This document shows, one piece after another, positions 40,791-49,768 of a stretch of 50,805 nt of DNA. Numbering within the stretch: position 1 is the first letter of the stretch; each line of letters starts with the position of its first letter. The translations under genes were made by a program, and so were the position numbers. This DNA comes from DASZOC01 sp035550975 (GTDB lineage Bacteria > Actinomycetota > CADDZG01 > WHSQ01), in contig DASZOC010000029.1 in assembly GCA_035550975.1 (NCBI GenBank), forward strand, positions 1 through 50,805, in the 5' to 3' direction. A model generated the notes under the pieces. The model did no database searches, was not told the origin of the DNA, and saw only the letters and a list, made by a program, of their open reading frames with translations.

Positions 40791-41618
40791 TCAGCTTGCG
40801 TCTGCCCTCTTCTTCGGGAAGAAGACCAGCGACAGCTGGCGTGACTGCGCCACGACCGTTCCGTCCGGTGCCCACATGACGCCGTCTTCCTCCACGAAAC
40901 CGTCACGGCTGAGCGTGCTCGAGAAGCGCCCCAGGTAGAAATCGTCGGGCTTCGCCCCGTCGAGCGGGAGCGGCGAGCGGAAGTGCATCGTGAGGTCGAT
41001 CGTCGGGCACACGATCGGGACGTCCGAGCGCGGGAAGACCGGAGGCGCCCACGCATCCAGGAGCATCGCGGTGACCAGCGCGTCGACGACCTGTGGCTCG
41101 CGCAGCCGGAACCAACCGCCGAGGAGAGCTTCGTCCGCGCCGATGTGGAGGGGCGGGTTGCCGATGCAGAAACGCATGTCGAGGTTCTTCAGGAAGGGCG
41201 GGATCCCCGGAGCATCGTCGGGGACCGGCATGGCGTCATCGGGCGGGGGGACGTCGGGCATCGTCGTGTCGTCGAATTCGAAACCTTCCCAGGGCGTGGA
41301 GAAAGCGGCGAGCGACAGCGCGAGTATCCCGCCCTCCTGCTCGAGGCGCGCGGAGAGGAAGCTCATCGAGCGACCCGAGCGCTCGACAGAAGTGCGGACC
41401 GTCACCGGACCTTCCTGTGGGACCGCGATGAAGTGCGTGGTGAACGAGCGGATCGCACGTTCGGGGTCGTCGAGCCTCTCGGTCAGCGCGTTCAGGACGA
41501 GCGCCGCGACGTAGCCGCCATGGGGGCCGCGTACGACCTGCCACCCGGGGTGAACCGCGCCCTCGAAGACGTCGGTATCGGTGCGCGTGAGCGCAACCCC
41601 GTCGGAGAACGTCGTCAT
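40791..41618 (-). CDS. Acyl-CoA thioesterase-like (TesB/double hotdog) protein
   Basis: Protein of 275 residues in the TesB-like double-hotdog family: WQVVRGPHGGYVAALVLNAL, FTTHFIAVPQEGPVTVRTSV, RSMSFLSARLEQEGGILALS in the first hotdog, and VDALVTAMLLDAWAPPVFPR, PTIDLTMHFRSPLPLDGAK, FVEEDGVMWAPDGTVVAQSRQ in the second. These hydrolyse fatty acyl-CoA; chain length is unknown. ATG 41618 shares its A with the stop of the sulfatase gene (TAATG), so it is the last gene of a long coupled minus-strand set. The function looks unrelated to the polysaccharide genes upstream. Confidence 0.88.
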   Translation of the reverse strand: MTTFSDGVALTRTDTDVFEGAVHPGWQVVRGPHGGYVAALVLNALTERLDDPERAIRSFTTHFIAVPQEGPVTVRTSVERSGRSMSFLSARLEQEGGILALSLAAFSTPWEGFEFDDTTMPDVPPPDDAMPVPDDAPGIPPFLKNLDMRFCIGNPPLHIGADEALLGGWFRLREPQVVDALVTAMLLDAWAPPVFPRSDVPIVCPTIDLTMHFRSPLPLDGAKPDDFYLGRFSSTLSRDGFVEEDGVMWAPDGTVVAQSRQLSLVFFPKKRADAS

Positions 41619-42994
41619 TACTCGTTCCAGCACCCGTCACCGGCGCACTCGCTGTAGGACGCGAGCCGTTCGGACAGCGCCGCGGCGTCGGGATCGTTGG
41701 CGGGATCGTCGTCACCGAAGAGGTTCACGTGTTGGAACGGGTCGTGGGCGAGGTCGTAGTACTCGCGTTCCATCAGGTCGCCCTTGCGGTCGTAATACTC
41801 GATGTACTGGAAGTCGGTTCCTCGCAGCGACCGCCAGTCGGGCAGCCCGACCCGCCAGTTGTCGAGTTGCTCCAGGAACAGCTCGCCGCGCTCGGCGCCG
41901 CCGAGAAGCGAGCGTCCGTCCGTCGTCACGGATGCCCCCGCAAGGTCGAGCACCGTCGGTGCGATGTCGACGTTCGCGACCAAGCTCTCGTCTCGCCCTC
42001 TCTCGACGTGCCCCGGCCACCTCACGAGCATCGGGACCTGGATCGACTCCGTATACGGGAGACGCTTCGCGTAGAGGCCGTGCTCCCCCTGCATCAGCCC
42101 TTGGTCGGAGGTGAACACGACGATCGTGTTGCGCTCCTCGTCGAGCCGCCGAAGGGTCTTGCGCAGGTTGCGCATGATGTCGTCGACCGGCAGCAACAAA
42201 CGCCATTGCTTGCGTGCCAGCTTGCCCGGCCGCTCCAGCGCGAACTTGCGTCCCTGGAAATCGGGTCTGTCCGACACGTCTTCCTCGCGGGGTGCAGGAC
42301 CGGGAAGAGCGAGTTTCGCTCGTCCGAGGACGGGTACGTCTGCGCCGCGGTACTGCGACGGGATCGTGAACGGCGTGTGGGGCGCGACGGTCGCAACGTA
42401 GAGGAACCACGGTTCGGCGTCGCGGGCCTCGAAGTCGGTCAGGAACCCCGTCGCACGTTTGCCTATGTGATAGGTCGAGTAGTCGTCGGTCGGTGTCGGC
42501 GTCCCGTCGACGTTGAACGGCTTTCCGTAGTAACGCCCCGAGTAAGACGCCCAACGATCGAAGTAGGGCGGGTCCTCGCGGACGTTCCACGAGTTCAGGT
42601 ACTTGCCCGCGATCGCGGTGCGATACCCGGCGCCCTGCAGGTGCGCCTGCATCGTGGTCGAGGCATCGAGGTCGTGACTGTCTTTGTTCTTCAGCACCCC
42701 GTGGTTATGGGCGTAGAGACCGGTGAAGATCGATGCACGCGACGGACAGCACAAGGGAGTCGTCGCATAAGCGTTCGTGTAGGTGCGGCCGCCGCCGACC
42801 AGCCACTTCACCGTGAACGGCATGGCCTGGAGCCCGTCGACGCGCATGTCGTCGGTCACGACCACGAGCACGTTCGGACGTTCGGCGCCCGGCGTCGGCG
42901 TCGCCGCCGCACCTCCGCGCCCGGGACCGGAGACACCGGTGCAGCTCGCGAGCAACACCAGCGACACGAGCGCCGGTAGACGTGGCGGCTTCAC
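41618..42994 (-). CDS. Sulfatase, lipoprotein, Cys-type
   Basis: Exported sulfatase of about 458 residues. GTG 42994 gives a lipoprotein signal ending in the lipobox LLASC, and overlaps the stop of the YjbQ gene (GTGA). The formylglycine site is present as TPLCCPSRASIFTG (CxPSR with Cys), with NVLVVVTDDMRVDGL (metal Asp pair), AGKYLNSWN, APHTPFTIP and VVFTSDQGLMQGEHGLYAK as other active-site segments. C-terminal VDIAPTVLDLAGASV and a final YSECAGDGCW with Cys residues complete it. Maturation needs a formylglycine-generating enzyme, not in the window. Its neighbour two genes upstream is a sulfotransferase, so sulfate may be both added and removed. Confidence 0.9.
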   Translation of the reverse strand: MKPPRLPALVSLVLLASCTGVSGPGRGGAAATPTPGAERPNVLVVVTDDMRVDGLQAMPFTVKWLVGGGRTYTNAYATTPLCCPSRASIFTGLYAHNHGVLKNKDSHDLDASTTMQAHLQGAGYRTAIAGKYLNSWNVREDPPYFDRWASYSGRYYGKPFNVDGTPTPTDDYSTYHIGKRATGFLTDFEARDAEPWFLYVATVAPHTPFTIPSQYRGADVPVLGRAKLALPGPAPREEDVSDRPDFQGRKFALERPGKLARKQWRLLLPVDDIMRNLRKTLRRLDEERNTIVVFTSDQGLMQGEHGLYAKRLPYTESIQVPMLVRWPGHVERGRDESLVANVDIAPTVLDLAGASVTTDGRSLLGGAERGELFLEQLDNWRVGLPDWRSLRGTDFQYIEYYDRKGDLMEREYYDLAHDPFQHVNLFGDDDPANDPDAAALSERLASYSECAGDGCWNE

Positions 42995-43395
42995 GGGGAC
43001 GCCAGGAAGCTGAGGCGCACCTGTCGCCGCGGGTTGTCGCGGTTCGTGTCGACCAGAACGATGCTCTGCCACGTGCCCAGGGCGGGCTCACGCGCGATCA
43101 CCGGGACCACGACCGACGGCGAGACGAATGCCGGCAGGACGTGGTCGGCGCCGTGGCCCGGTGAACCATGACGGTGCGCATAACGGTCGTCGCGCGGCAG
43201 AAGCCTGTCGATCGCGGCCAGCAGGTCCGGCTCGGTTCCCGAGCCCGTTTCGACGATCGCAACGCCCGCGGTCGCGTGGGGAACGAAAACGTTCACGAAG
43301 CCGTCACCGAGCGTCTGGACGAACGCGACGACGTCGCCCGTGAGATCCGTTACCTGCCGGTCGGTCGTGTCGTAGCTCAGGAGTTTCGTCTTCAC
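42991..43395 (-). CDS. yjbQ: YjbQ family protein (UPF0047)
   Basis: Small protein of 134 residues with the complete YjbQ fold: FVNVFVPHATAGVAIVETGS, RHGSPGHGADHVLPAFVSPS and LGTWQSIVLVDTNRD. The conserved His residues in these segments bind a metal or ligand. The family has been linked to thiamine phosphate synthase activity, but the physiological role is unsettled. It is flanked by a sulfotransferase and a sulfatase gene and overlaps both by 4 bases (GTGA at each end), so it is transcribed and translated with them. GTG 43395 is the start. The link to sulfate or glycan chemistry is only positional. Confidence 0.9.
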   Translation of the reverse strand: MKTKLLSYDTTDRQVTDLTGDVVAFVQTLGDGFVNVFVPHATAGVAIVETGSGTEPDLLAAIDRLLPRDDRYAHRHGSPGHGADHVLPAFVSPSVVVPVIAREPALGTWQSIVLVDTNRDNPRRQVRLSFLASP

Positions 43396-44339
43396 GACAC
43401 GTATCCCAGCGCGCGCATGGTGGGGGCGATCAGCTCGGCGATCGACGCGATCTCGGCGGGATTCTCGCGCTTCCACTTCCCCGGCTCGGGAGGCGTCACG
43501 ACGTTGACCGGAGTCGTCGCCGTAGCCGCGGCCTTCGCTCGCACCGCGTCCTCGTAAGCGAGGTCCAGGAACGACACGATGTCTCCCACGGTCGCTACGG
43601 GGTCGTCGATCAGATCCTCGTAGCGGAGCTCGAAGACTCGGTCCGGCGAGATCCGGGCGAGATCCGACCTTGCGTGGTCGTTCGAAGCGACCCATTGGTT
43701 GGCGCACACGACCGCGAGCGGCCCGGAGCGGTCTGTTTCCCAGCCGGGGTAGAGCACGAACTTCCACCACGCAGGGTCGACGCCCGGTATCGCATGTGGC
43801 TCCGGGAGCCGGTAGGTCCTATAGCGGGGGGTCCGCCATGCGTTGATCAGCGAGTTCACGTTCTCGCGCCCGTCGCGCTTCAAGAAGATGAACCTCGCGT
43901 CGGGGAACACCGCGTCGACGAATCCGACACGTAGCGCGTTGCGCGGCGTCTTGTCGATCAGGCGGTGTCTGCGCCCGGTCACGAGGAAGAAGGACCGCTT
44001 GATACGCGCGGCCGCCTCCGGCGTCACGTCGTCGGCCGTCAGCACGTTCGACGACCACCCGCGCAGCGCTGGGTGGTAGTCGGCCTCCCAGATCTCGTGG
44101 GACTCTCCGGGCCAGTGGCGCAGAGCGCTCGACCGGCGCAGGACCGCGTACAGCAACGACGTGCCCGAACGGGGCGCGCCGACGATGAACACCGGCCGGT
44201 CCAGCTCGGCGCCCAGAACGAGCGCCGGAACGTTCGCGCCTCGACGCGCGACGTGCGCCGCGCGGATCAAGCGCAAGCGGGCGCTGGGGGTGAAGTCGGT
44301 GCGGAGCGAGCGGCGGATCTCTCTGCGGCTGGGGGTCAC
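43392..44339 (-). CDS. Sulfotransferase family protein, second copy
   Basis: PAPS-dependent sulfotransferase of 315 residues: phosphosulfate loop PVFIVGAPRSGTSLLYAVL, DKTPRNALRVGFVDAVFPDA and the 3'-phosphate segment RFIFLKRDGRENVNSLINAW, then FELRYEDLIDDPVATVGDIV. It is longer at the N-terminus than the copy at 39784 and the two differ strongly, so they probably act on different acceptors. GTG 44339 follows the flippase stop by 11 bases. The next genes are YjbQ and a sulfatase. The acceptor may be the exported glycan. Confidence 0.9.
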   Translation of the reverse strand: MTPSRREIRRSLRTDFTPSARLRLIRAAHVARRGANVPALVLGAELDRPVFIVGAPRSGTSLLYAVLRRSSALRHWPGESHEIWEADYHPALRGWSSNVLTADDVTPEAAARIKRSFFLVTGRRHRLIDKTPRNALRVGFVDAVFPDARFIFLKRDGRENVNSLINAWRTPRYRTYRLPEPHAIPGVDPAWWKFVLYPGWETDRSGPLAVVCANQWVASNDHARSDLARISPDRVFELRYEDLIDDPVATVGDIVSFLDLAYEDAVRAKAAATATTPVNVVTPPEPGKWKRENPAEIASIAELIAPTMRALGYVS

Positions 44340-44350
44340 GGCGGCGAATC

Positions 44351-45940
44351 CTATGGGTGCTTCGACTGGTCTCCGCCCCGGCGGTTGCGCATCGCTCGTC
44401 GCTTTATCCGCTCCCAGACGTAGCGCTCTTGTTCATCGATGCCGAATGCCCCGAGGACCGCGACGTATACGACTCCGGCCACCGCAACGCCCGCTGCTTC
44501 TATCCCGTAACCATCCCCCGGGATCAACCGCCACAGCAGCAAGACACAGGCCGCAACAATCGTCGCGACGACGGGCTTGATGAAGGAGCGTCCGAACGGT
44601 TGCACTCCTACGAGGACCTTCGCCTGGATGACCCGGGCAGTATTGATGGCCGCCGTCACGCCGGCGTCCACCCACGCCATCCCAAGTGCTCCGTACTTGG
44701 GAACGAAGATGAACCCCAGCCCGGTGTAAAGCGCCACCCCAACGATCGAGTTGACGAAATTGACGCCGGGACGCCCGGTCATCGACAACACGTAACCCGT
44801 CGGCCCGCTTCCGGAATAGAAAAGGTTGCCCACTGCGAGAACCGCGATGACCGGAGCCGCCGGGGCGGCGTCCCTTCCGAAGAAGATCAGGAAGAGATCG
44901 GGCTCCAAGATCATCGCGGTCGAGATCGGGAACGCAAAGGTCGCGATCCAACGAGTGATCGTTTGGTAGAGCGCCTCTAGGCGGTTCAGATCCCCCCGCT
45001 CGTAGAGGTCCGATACCACCGGGGCCCAGATGTTCACGATGCCCGACAGAAAGACGCCGGCCGGCCCCTGCAAGGCGAGCGCGATCGCGAACAGTCCTGC
45101 CTGGAACTTCGTCTCGAGCAAGCCGCCGAGGAGGATGATGCCGATCCCGAGTGACTGGATGCCAAGCAGAGACGACCCTGCTTGAGGCAGCGCGAACCGC
45201 ACCATGTCGCGGAACGGTCGGACCGTCGGCCCCGGGTGTTCTTCCACGCGCAGCATCCGGCGGAGGTACGTCGACCCCGCAGCCGCGGCCACCATGAAAC
45301 TGAGGACCAAGGTGATTACTGCCCCGAGAACCTCGAACCCGGCCAGTAGCAACGCGACACCGATCACGAAGCGGACCGCGGGCTGGATGATGTTTCCTAC
45401 GACGACCGACGGCACCATCGTCTTGTAGCCCTGCGTGCAGTAGCGCAGAACCTGCGTCAACGCGAAGAAGGGGACATACAACGCACCGACACGGAGCAGC
45501 TCGGTGAACCTCGCCACGTCACAGTTGTTCTTGCAGAAGAGCGGCGCTATCTGGGGAGCGAGGAGGACCAAGGCCCCCGCGATGATGAGCGACGAGACGG
45601 CGCTTGCGGTGAGACCGACCTGGGCCGCGCCGCGTACGAGCCCGTGGTCCTTTGCCACACGGGCTCGCGCTATCCAGCGCATCGACGCGTAGTTGAAGCC
45701 GAGGAGCCCGAGCTGGCCCCCGATGATCAGGACCTGCGCGACCAAGCGGTACAGACCCAGAGCGGCGGTGCCGAGGATCTGTTGCAGAACCGCGGTGAAG
45801 AAGAACGAGAGGCTGCGCTGCGTGACCTGCCCTGCGATCTGAACGGCCCCACCCTTGGCTACGACCGCGACGTCGTGTGCCGAGTCCCTCGTCAGAGTCC
45901 GGTCGTCGGACTGCACCTCGTCACGCACTGGGTCAGTCAC
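44351..45940 (-). CDS. Polysaccharide flippase (Wzx/MOP-type membrane protein)
   Basis: Integral membrane protein of 529 residues with about 12-14 helices, of the oligosaccharide-lipid flippase type (MOP superfamily). The N-terminal VVAKGGAVQIAGQVTQRSLS and FFFTAVLQQILGTAALGLYR are typical of Wzx relatives, as are LGLLGFNYASMRWIARAR and the central AGLFAIALALQGPAGVFLSG. Such proteins move lipid-linked repeat units to the outer face of the membrane. The next upstream gene encodes a ligase/polymerase-like protein, so the pair suggests a Wzx/Wzy-dependent pathway. The cytoplasmic ends are charged. Confidence 0.9.
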   Translation of the reverse strand: MTDPVRDEVQSDDRTLTRDSAHDVAVVAKGGAVQIAGQVTQRSLSFFFTAVLQQILGTAALGLYRLVAQVLIIGGQLGLLGFNYASMRWIARARVAKDHGLVRGAAQVGLTASAVSSLIIAGALVLLAPQIAPLFCKNNCDVARFTELLRVGALYVPFFALTQVLRYCTQGYKTMVPSVVVGNIIQPAVRFVIGVALLLAGFEVLGAVITLVLSFMVAAAAGSTYLRRMLRVEEHPGPTVRPFRDMVRFALPQAGSSLLGIQSLGIGIILLGGLLETKFQAGLFAIALALQGPAGVFLSGIVNIWAPVVSDLYERGDLNRLEALYQTITRWIATFAFPISTAMILEPDLFLIFFGRDAAPAAPVIAVLAVGNLFYSGSGPTGYVLSMTGRPGVNFVNSIVGVALYTGLGFIFVPKYGALGMAWVDAGVTAAINTARVIQAKVLVGVQPFGRSFIKPVVATIVAACVLLLWRLIPGDGYGIEAAGVAVAGVVYVAVLGAFGIDEQERYVWERIKRRAMRNRRGGDQSKHP

Positions 45941-45952
45941 TGGAGGTTGTCG

Positions 45953-47698
45953 TCACGGCGATGTGACGGAAAGGTCCCGCGTCGGTCGCTTCCAGAACAA
46001 CAACGGCGCCCCGAGATCCTTACCTCCGGCGACGGCGAGGCCGAGCAGCGCGGAGATGATCAGGGTGTAGATCGGCTCGACGTAGAGGCTCAGGATCACT
46101 GCGTGCGCGGCGGCCGCGACGACCGCGGCCGCCAGCAGCGCGTCCAGTACCCGCTCGTCTCCGGCGCGGGACCAGGCGGCGGCACGCGCATGCAACACGG
46201 ATAACGCATACACGAGGATGATGCCGAGCGCGCCGGGGACACCCGTACGGAAGAGGTAGTTCAGATAAGTCGAGTGGGTCCCCGCCTTCGGGATGTAGCG
46301 CCCCAGCTCGTGCGACACGCCGCTCGCGGTGCGCGGGGTCTCGGTCCCGTAGCCGACGAGGAAGTGGATACCGTTCACCGACTCGATCGTGTCCTCGTAG
46401 ACGCTCTGTCTCGTTCCGAAGCTCGCCTCGCCACCGGCGCGCGCGCTGATCGGGTCGACGCCGTACTTCAATAGATAGACACCGCTCAGGACGACCGCGC
46501 CGGCGACGAACGCGCCCACGACCACCACCCGGTGCCGTGCCGGGAGAAGTCTGTCGACCAGGAGGTAGACGATGCCGAACGGGATCGCGACCCACGCGCC
46601 CCGGGCGAGCGAGAAGCCTGCTCCGAACAGGCACGCGACGACCCCGATCAGGCCGAGGACCTTCCTCCGGCCGGCGCCGGTCCAGAACAGGTAGAACGAC
46701 AGGAAGAACAACGCCACGCAACTGCCCGCATACGTGAGCGAGTTGCGGGACAGCGACCGCATGCGTGGCACGCTGTTCGCCGGAGTCAGCCCGATGTTGT
46801 CGTAGCGGAGCTCGACGCCTCTCCCGACGGTCGCGAGCTCGCGCTCGAACGGGCGGGCAGAGGCATCGAAGCGGACGACGATGTTGGTGGTGTCGAACGC
46901 CTGGAACTTCGGAAGGAACACGTCGAAGCGCGGAAGATCAGGGTTCTTCTCTGCGAACCGCTCGAGCTCGGCGCGGAACTCCTTCGCGCCACCACGGCTG
47001 GAACGCGCGTACTTGATCATGCCGAGGTTGTTGGGGAACGCGTCGACGCCGTAGACCTCCTCGACGCGTTTGCGGATGTCGCTGTTCTGCATCTCCTGGA
47101 TCGGCGCGCCGATCCACTCGGCGAAGACTGCAACCGACATCACGACGATGAATGCAACGAGGGCCGCTACCATCGCAGAGCGGCCGCGCAGATCGTCGAC
47201 CTGGTCGACCACCATCAACAACGTCCCGCTGGACAGCACCTGGATGCCCAGGAGGAGCACGAAGTGCTTCAGGTCGAGGGACAGGTCGATCTGCGTCACG
47301 CCGAGAGCGGTCCACACGACCAACCCGATCGGAAGCCAGATCCACCGGCCCCCGCGCGGCGAACGCCGCTCCGACCACAACCGCCATCCCCAGCGCACGA
47401 TCACCGTCGCCCACCCCGCCAGGATCACGAACGGGAGCATGTCGACGAGCCAGCCGAAGACCCCCATGAACAACGGAGACGCAAGCGCCAGCGGCAAGGG
47501 AAGGGCGAGCGCCAGCGCGACGGCGGCAACGCTGAAGCACCACAGCGCGATCACCCCACCTTGCAGCGTCCATGTAGCCCACGCCGCGATCCCCGCGCCG
47601 ACCGCAACGAGCGCGAGCGCCCACAAGCCACGAGCGACCGGGCCGGGCGCAGCAGAGGGAAGGCGATCGAGCAGACGTGTGGCCCCCGTGGGGCTCAA
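45953..47698 (-). CDS. O-antigen ligase/polymerase (Wzy/WaaL-like) membrane protein
   Basis: Membrane protein of about 581 residues with roughly 11-12 helices and a large extracytoplasmic loop (about 200-310), which contains AFPNNLGMIKYARSSRGGAK and the stretch to LRYDNIGLTPANSVPRM. The Wzy_C/O-antigen ligase signature is GTHSTYLNYLFRTGVPGALG with RNSLTYAGSCVALFFLSFYL. Such enzymes polymerise lipid-linked repeat units or transfer a glycan to an acceptor. The same frame stays open to 49594, but upstream of TTG 47698 it is only the shadow of the next gene; TTG 47698 overlaps that gene's stop (TTGA). Confidence 0.87.
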   Translation of the reverse strand: MSPTGATRLLDRLPSAAPGPVARGLWALALVAVGAGIAAWATWTLQGGVIALWCFSVAAVALALALPLPLALASPLFMGVFGWLVDMLPFVILAGWATVIVRWGWRLWSERRSPRGGRWIWLPIGLVVWTALGVTQIDLSLDLKHFVLLLGIQVLSSGTLLMVVDQVDDLRGRSAMVAALVAFIVVMSVAVFAEWIGAPIQEMQNSDIRKRVEEVYGVDAFPNNLGMIKYARSSRGGAKEFRAELERFAEKNPDLPRFDVFLPKFQAFDTTNIVVRFDASARPFERELATVGRGVELRYDNIGLTPANSVPRMRSLSRNSLTYAGSCVALFFLSFYLFWTGAGRRKVLGLIGVVACLFGAGFSLARGAWVAIPFGIVYLLVDRLLPARHRVVVVGAFVAGAVVLSGVYLLKYGVDPISARAGGEASFGTRQSVYEDTIESVNGIHFLVGYGTETPRTASGVSHELGRYIPKAGTHSTYLNYLFRTGVPGALGIILVYALSVLHARAAAWSRAGDERVLDALLAAAVVAAAAHAVILSLYVEPIYTLIISALLGLAVAGGKDLGAPLLFWKRPTRDLSVTSP

Positions 47699-49737
47699 GC
47701 GGCGCGCCCGTACGTCGCCGCGCCGCGGGGCGCGCCACCCGCACGCGCGGCGACCAGACATACGAGCGAGAGGCCGAGCGCGATGCCGTAGCTCAACCAC
47801 GCGGCCCCCGCCGTCAGGGGGGCGCGGGTGACCGCCAGCACCGTGAACGCGACGAGAGCGAGCAGGCCCACCCCTGCGGTCACCGCCATCCCGAGGCGCT
47901 CCGCGATGCTCGCGGCGGGAACGAGGAACACGCTGAGGAGGACCCCCGGCACGAGGAACAGCAGCGCTCCGAGGAGGGTCCTGATCAACTCCCCCGCGAC
48001 CGACGGCTCGACGTGGGGGCCGGTGACGGGCGCGCCGTCCCCTGCAGCGTCGATCTCCCCGTCCGACAGATACACGATGTCGGGTCCATGCGACACCCCG
48101 AGACGTCCGCCACCTGCTTCGAAGTAGCCCTGGTTCGAGCCCGCCTCGTTGAAGACCTCCGCGACGACGACCACCGGTTCCTCCCCGGGCGGGATCACGG
48201 CCTCGAGATCGTCCAGCGAGGCTTGCGACAGTGATTCGTAGTACTTGTCGCGTTCGGTAGGCACGCCCTCGAGGTAGCGCTCGAGCGAGCCGAGATAGAA
48301 CCCGGAGACGTCCTGAGCCTCGCCCGGGATGCCGTAGCGCGAAACGTTGCCGGCGAGCTTCGCGAAGCCGTAGATCCGGACCGGCTCCGGCGCGTCGTCG
48401 TCGACCACGAACACGACCGGGCGATCGGGGTCGGCCGCGAGATACGGCCGCAGCGCCTCGAGATCGCGTTGCTGGTCGGGCTTCACCCATGCGTCGCTGG
48501 GGTCGTTCCAGTGCGAGTGCTCGAGCCCGGCGCGGAAGTTGCCGGCGATCACGAACAGCACGACTGCCACGCCGACGACGGCGACGACGCCTATCCCGCC
48601 CTCGCGCGCGATGTCGAGCAGGTACCTGGACACCATGTACGCACCGATACCGACGAGCAGGATCCACGCGACCGTCGTGTTGAAGAACCGGTAGTAGGGA
48701 TACGTCAGACCGGCGAACACGCCCGCGACGCCCACCAAGGGTAGTAGCCATGCGATCGTCGAACGTGCAAGCTCGTCTTCCGCGACACGGCGGCCGGACG
48801 CGAGGAGACCGACCAGACCGGCGAGGAAGAGAGGCCCGTTCAGTGGGGGCCGCATCGCCGCGACCCAGTCGCCGAGCCTGGTCTTGAAGAACTCTGCCGG
48901 GGCGGGGGGTGGCAACGCGGCCTCGCTGACCGATGCGGGCTCTCCCCACACACCGACCTTCCAGACGACGTAGGTCGCGACCGCGGCGAGGAACGCGGAA
49001 ACGAGCATCGGGCCGTCGTCGATCAGGACCGAGCGGAACGCGAACCCGCGCAGGACGAGCCTCAAGACGGCCATCGCTCCGAGGACGAGGCAGAAGATGA
49101 CGAGCGTCGTCGGGTGCGTCAGGCCGGACAACAACAGCAGCACGAAGATCGCCGCGCGCGCTCGCCATTGCGTCCGGGCGGGCTCTATGAAATACAGCGA
49201 ACCCGTCAGGAACAGAAGGGTGATGACGTTGTCGAGATATCCGCCGAACGGTGGCGTCAGCAGCAGGCTCGCCGAGCCCAGCGCGACGAGATGCCAGATC
49301 AACGGGTCGCGCCGGTAACGGTAGGCGAAGCCGGCCAGCAGCAGCGGCAGGGCGACCCTGACCCCGACGGCAAGGAGGATCGTCGGCGTCAAAGGAGCGA
49401 CGTCGAGGATCCGGCGCAACAGGCCACCGATCACCGGCGTAGCAACCCGGTAACCGCCCGCGTACATCCCCACGGGGCCGTCGACCCCGAGCAGGGTCTG
49501 CGGGTCGTTCACGAGCAACGCTTCCGTCCGCCACGTGTAGTACGCGGGGTCGTCTGCGGCCGCCGGCCGGCCCGGGTTCGTGAAGAAGGTCCACCCGAAG
49601 ATCGCCAGCAGGAGGGCGGCCGTGGCGAGGAACGCCCAGCGGCTGCCGAGCAGCCCCGCCGGGCGTCCGCCTCGCATCAGGCTCGAGGTGGGATGGGCGC
49701 GCTTGATCAAGGTCGCATCGGGCATGGGTAGGCGCAT
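47695..49737 (-). CDS. Large polytopic membrane protein, GT-C glycosyltransferase-like
   Basis: Membrane protein of 680 residues. The first 420 residues form about ten helices beginning with LATAALLLAIFGWTFFTNPG; the first loop has ADDPAYYTWRTEALLVNDPQ, and acidic residues in the first loop are a GT-C hallmark. A soluble region (about 420-590) has VVFVVDDDAPEPVRIYGFAK, VVAEVFNEAGSNQGYF and DIVYLSDGEIDA, then four more helices to the C-terminus. I cannot name a family; GT-C or a mannosyltransferase-like polymer enzyme is a guess based on topology. It overlaps the next gene by 4 bases. ATG 49737 or 49725 are both possible starts. Confidence 0.7.
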   Translation of the reverse strand: MRLPMPDATLIKRAHPTSSLMRGGRPAGLLGSRWAFLATAALLLAIFGWTFFTNPGRPAAADDPAYYTWRTEALLVNDPQTLLGVDGPVGMYAGGYRVATPVIGGLLRRILDVAPLTPTILLAVGVRVALPLLLAGFAYRYRRDPLIWHLVALGSASLLLTPPFGGYLDNVITLLFLTGSLYFIEPARTQWRARAAIFVLLLLSGLTHPTTLVIFCLVLGAMAVLRLVLRGFAFRSVLIDDGPMLVSAFLAAVATYVVWKVGVWGEPASVSEAALPPPAPAEFFKTRLGDWVAAMRPPLNGPLFLAGLVGLLASGRRVAEDELARSTIAWLLPLVGVAGVFAGLTYPYYRFFNTTVAWILLVGIGAYMVSRYLLDIAREGGIGVVAVVGVAVVLFVIAGNFRAGLEHSHWNDPSDAWVKPDQQRDLEALRPYLAADPDRPVVFVVDDDAPEPVRIYGFAKLAGNVSRYGIPGEAQDVSGFYLGSLERYLEGVPTERDKYYESLSQASLDDLEAVIPPGEEPVVVVAEVFNEAGSNQGYFEAGGGRLGVSHGPDIVYLSDGEIDAAGDGAPVTGPHVEPSVAGELIRTLLGALLFLVPGVLLSVFLVPAASIAERLGMAVTAGVGLLALVAFTVLAVTRAPLTAGAAWLSYGIALGLSLVCLVAARAGGAPRGAATYGRAA

Positions 49738-49768
49738 CCTATCGAGCCACCCTGCAGATCCCGGCAGC

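Noticed and set aside
45953..49594. A 1213-codon open frame on the minus strand
   Set aside because: Only the part from TTG 47698 to 45953 has membrane-protein and ligase character. The upstream part is Arg/Gly-rich shadow of the 680-residue membrane protein in another frame.
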